Below are positions 61,676 to 64,000 of a stretch of DNA of 64,000 nucleotides, in pieces. Origin of the DNA: Paludibacterium purpuratum (GTDB lineage Bacteria; Pseudomonadota; Gammaproteobacteria; Burkholderiales; Chromobacteriaceae); the NCBI RefSeq assembly GCF_004363805.1, contig NZ_SNZP01000011.1, forward strand, positions 3,594-67,593. Reading direction: 5' to 3'. Numbering within the stretch: the stretch's first letter is position 1; every line of letters begins with the position of its first letter. The notes below the pieces were generated by a model. The model ran no database searches, was not told the DNA's origin, and saw only the letters and a program-made list of their open reading frames with translations. A program made the position numbers and the translations under genes.

Positions 61676-62431
61676 ATGGCAATCGCATTGCAAAGCGCAC
61701 CGGGCGCTTCTTTGTTCCCGGCGCTGGAAGGCCAGCATGTCGTGGTACTTGGCGGCTCGTCCGGTATCGGTCTGGCCACGGCTCGCTGTGCCCGGTACTT
61801 GGGGGCCGAGGTCACCTTGGTGGCGCGTCAGCGCGCCAAACTGCAGCAAGCCGCCGAAGCGGTCGAGGGGGCCAGGTTGCTGTGCGCCGATTTGCTGGCG
61901 CCTGCCACGCTGAGCGCGGCATTTCGCGACCTACCCGTTATCGACCATCTCATCGTCACGGCGGGCACGGCTCGTCTTACCGCGCTGCAAGATAGCCGTG
62001 CCGAGGATTTGCAGCGGGTATCGGACGAACGGTTGATCGGCCCGCTGTTGGCTATACAGGCCGCGGCGCCCCGCCTGGCGCCGACCGGCTCGATCACCCT
62101 GATGTCGGCGCAACTGGCGGCTCGACCGCTCGGGGTCGGCGCGATCATGGCGGCGGCAGTCGCCGCGGTCGAGTCACTGGTACGCGCGCTGGCGCTGGAG
62201 TTGGCGCCGATTCGCGTCAACGCCGTGGCGCCGGGCATGATCGACACGCCGCTACTGGATGTGCTACTCGGCGACAGCAAGGCGCAGGTGAGCGAATCCG
62301 TGGCGGCATCGTTGCCGGTCAAGCGCATCGGCCACGCCGACGATGTGGCACGCGCCATCTTGCTACTGATGAGCAACGGCTTCATTTCCGGGGAGGTGTT
62401 GCACGTGGATGGCGGGGGGCGTTGGGTTTAA
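61676..62431 (+). CDS. Atypical SDR lacking the catalytic Tyr and Lys
   Basis: 251 residues, with AAAGGAG before the ATG. The cofactor loop is complete (VVLGGSSGIGLATARC), and ITLMSAQLA keeps the catalytic Ser. At the place of YxxxK the sequence is GAIMAAAVAAVESLVRALAL, so Met and Val replace Tyr and Lys by alignment of the following AAVESL helix. RVNAVAPGMIDTPLLD and the C-terminal SGEVLHVDGGG are normal. It binds NAD(P) by fold but probably does not use the standard mechanism. Regulated by the divergent LysR by position. Confidence 0.9.
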   Translation: MAIALQSAPGASLFPALEGQHVVVLGGSSGIGLATARCARYLGAEVTLVARQRAKLQQAAEAVEGARLLCADLLAPATLSAAFRDLPVIDHLIVTAGTARLTALQDSRAEDLQRVSDERLIGPLLAIQAAAPRLAPTGSITLMSAQLAARPLGVGAIMAAAVAAVESLVRALALELAPIRVNAVAPGMIDTPLLDVLLGDSKAQVSESVAASLPVKRIGHADDVARAILLLMSNGFISGEVLHVDGGGRWV

Positions 62432-62459
62432 CGGGGAGGTCGGTTTTTGTGCCATATAA

Positions 62460-62488
62460 TTGACATATTTATAATGATTTACTATGAC
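62460..62488 (+). promoter_or_regulatory. Sigma-70-type promoter for the second chemoreceptor
   Basis: A perfect TTGACA at 62460-62465 and TATGAC at 62483-62488 with an ideal 17-bp spacer, about 70 bp before the start codon. Confidence 0.6.
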
Positions 62489-62556
62489 AGAGTAAAACAC
62501 TAACAATTGCTCGCGCACCCTTGATATCGCCAAGACGCGGGCTGTCAGGGGGCACG

Positions 62557-64000
62557 ATGTTGACCATCAAGCGGCAACTGCAGTTGTTTGCGGGCATCGT
62601 TTTCTTGGCCATGCTTGCTTGCATGGCGGTGACCTGGGTCGGTCTCGATGCCTTGAGCCGCGAAGCGGGCTCGGTTCACCGCCAGCAACTTGCGATCCAA
62701 GGTGTGACGGAAATCAAAGGTAGCGCACTGTCGACCATCGAGCTCGATCCGACCAGCGCCGACACCAAGAAAATCTTCGCCGATGCCGAGCAGAATATCG
62801 GTCGCTGGTCCGAACGCTTGCAGACCCTGCAGGACAATCCCGAACGTGTCGAAACCCGCAATCGCTTGCTGGCGATGTGGAAGGATTACGACACGCGTTC
62901 GCAAGGGCTGATACAGCTGGCGACCCACGATGCCAAAAGCGCCAACGATCAGGTGGTGACGCTCTACCATGGCGGCTTCCAGCCGTTTCAGACCCAGCTT
63001 GAGCAATTCATCACCCAAGTTGTCCAGGATGCCGATCAAGTGCGAGCCGAGTCGCAGGATACCGAGCTACACATCCGTATCGTCATCGGTGCGACGCTGT
63101 TGGTGGCGTTGCTACTGATTATCGGCGGCCTGACCTTCTTGGGCAAAAAGCTGCTGGGTGCATTGGAGTCGATGCGCTCGACCATGCGCGAGGTCAGCCA
63201 GCGCAATGACTTCACGCTGCGGGCGCCGTTGACGGGACAAGACGAGATCGGGCAGACCGCCGAGGCTTTCAATGCGTTGCTTGCGCATTTGCAGAAGGAT
63301 TTGCTCGATCTCTCGGCACGCGCGATGACCGTGCTCGAACATTCCACCCAAGTCAATGTGGCCGCGGACAATATCCTGCATGCGGCGTCCGAGCAAGGTA
63401 GCAGTTCGAAAGAGGTGGCCGGTCGCGTGGAGGAGGTGGCCGGCAGTGTCAGCCTGATCGCCGATCAGACTCAGCAAGTGCAGGTTCAATCGCAAGAAAG
63501 CAGTGAATTGGCGCTATCCGGATCGGACATCATTTCGCACACCATCCAGGATATCCGCCAGATCTCCAGCGTGGTGGCCAATACCGCCAATGCCATTGTT
63601 AATTTGAGTGCGCAAAGCTCGCAGATCACCGGCGTGGTGCAGGTGATTCGCGAGGTGGCGGATCAGACCAATCTGCTGGCGCTCAACGCCGCGATCGAAG
63701 CCGCGCGCGCCGGCGAAGCCGGCCGGGGGTTCGCGGTGGTGGCGGATGAAGTGCGCAAGCTGGCCGAGCGCACGGCGGCCTCGACGCGGGAGATCGGCGA
63801 GAATCTGCGCGCCATGGAAGAGGCGGCGCAACAGGCGGTCAGTCAGATGCACGAAGCCGAACAACTGGTGACTGGCAGCGTGGAGCGCGCGGATCAAGCC
63901 GACCAGTCGATCAAGGCCATCGGCAACGCTTCCAGTAGCGCGGCGCATTCCGTTTCCAGTATCGCCGATGCGCTCGACCAGCAGCGCGTCGCCAACCAGA
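62557..64000 (+). CDS. Methyl-accepting chemotaxis protein, cut by the window edge
   Basis: At least 481 residues from ATG 62557, behind CAGGGGG. Helix 1 is at about 9-29, a helical periplasmic domain at about 32-170 (probably a four-helix bundle), helix 2 at about 178-198 ([19 protein letters not shown]), HAMP, then the signalling domain with [20 protein letters not shown] and [17 protein letters not shown]. The C-terminus lies beyond 64000. The ligand is unknown. Confidence 0.95.
   Translation, partial: MLTIKRQLQLFAGIVFLAMLACMAVTWVGLDALSREAGSVHRQQLAIQGVTEIKGSALSTIELDPTSADTKKIFADAEQNIGRWSERLQTLQDNPERVETRNRLLAMWKDYDTRSQGLIQLATHDAKSANDQVVTLYHGGFQPFQTQLEQFITQVVQDADQVRAESQDTELHIRIVIGATLLVALLLIIGGLTFLGKKLLGALESMRSTMREVSQRNDFTLRAPLTGQDEIGQTAEAFNALLAHLQKDLLDLSARAMTVLEHSTQVNVAADNILHAASEQGSSSKEVAGRVEEVAGSVSLIADQTQQVQVQSQESSELALSGSDIISHTIQDIRQISSVVANTANAIVNLSAQSSQITGVVQVIREVADQTNLLALNAAIEAARAGEAGRGFAVVADEVRKLAERTAASTREIGENLRAMEEAAQQAVSQMHEAEQLVTGSVERADQADQSIKAIGNASSSAAHSVSSIADALDQQRVANQ

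Overview
The window looks like chromosome of a motile betaproteobacterium, perhaps a Neisseriales/Chromobacteriaceae-type organism. The reasons are a GC-rich background, an LplT-Aas phospholipid repair pair, QseBC-like two-component regulation, two chemoreceptors, c-di-GMP enzymes and many divergent LysR/target pairs. The taxonomic placement is inference. I saw no rRNA, tRNA, CRISPR array, transposase or prophage genes.

Layout. 1-9146 is a type I secretion locus. The minus strand carries a large repetitive secreted-protein candidate that runs off the left edge, an NHL beta-propeller protein, a HlyD-like adaptor and a HlyB-like ABC exporter with a degenerate C39 domain. A TolC-like protein and a membrane protein are divergent. 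The part at about 1200-3100 is clearly AT-richer than the rest. 9172-12930 is accessory: a doubly broken secreted-protein gene, a RhuM-family protein, two small unknown genes each preceded by a copy of the same ~150-bp element, and a lipoprotein. 12927-23500 holds regulators and small metabolic genes, a Cache chemoreceptor, a GAF-EAL phosphodiesterase, a YefM-YoeB module with a matching operator, an isochorismatase-like/MarR/RidA operon and an intact HipBA module with a palindromic operator.

24296-27719 is the most coherent specialised system. It is a bufferin-type RiPP operon (DUF2282 precursor, DUF692/MNIO enzyme, DUF2063 partner, DoxX) facing an ECF sigma factor and its zinc-finger anti-sigma gene. 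The two divergent promoters share a 28-bp motif with identical spacing, which strongly suggests one autoregulated metal-stress regulon.

27726-41737 is a mosaic of divergent LysR pairs, lplT-aas, a nucleoside hydrolase, a YjhX-type protein and an alcohol dehydrogenase/cupin cluster. It includes several decayed genes: a RhtB fragment, an ArsR fragment and an aldo-keto reductase with its catalytic segment deleted. 42046-46006 is an envelope-linked operon (PAP2 phosphatase, COG4705 membrane protein, lipoprotein, response regulator, histidine kinase). 46542-52508 has two MFS/LysR pairs flanking a second Hip module whose kinase is a pseudogene but whose HTH gene and two operators remain. 52509-64000 contains several small unlisted genes, an FMN alpha-hydroxyacid dehydrogenase, a Cache-GGDEF cyclase, DinB/ABM, S10 peptidase/EF-hand and LysR/SDR pairs, and a second chemoreceptor cut by the right edge.
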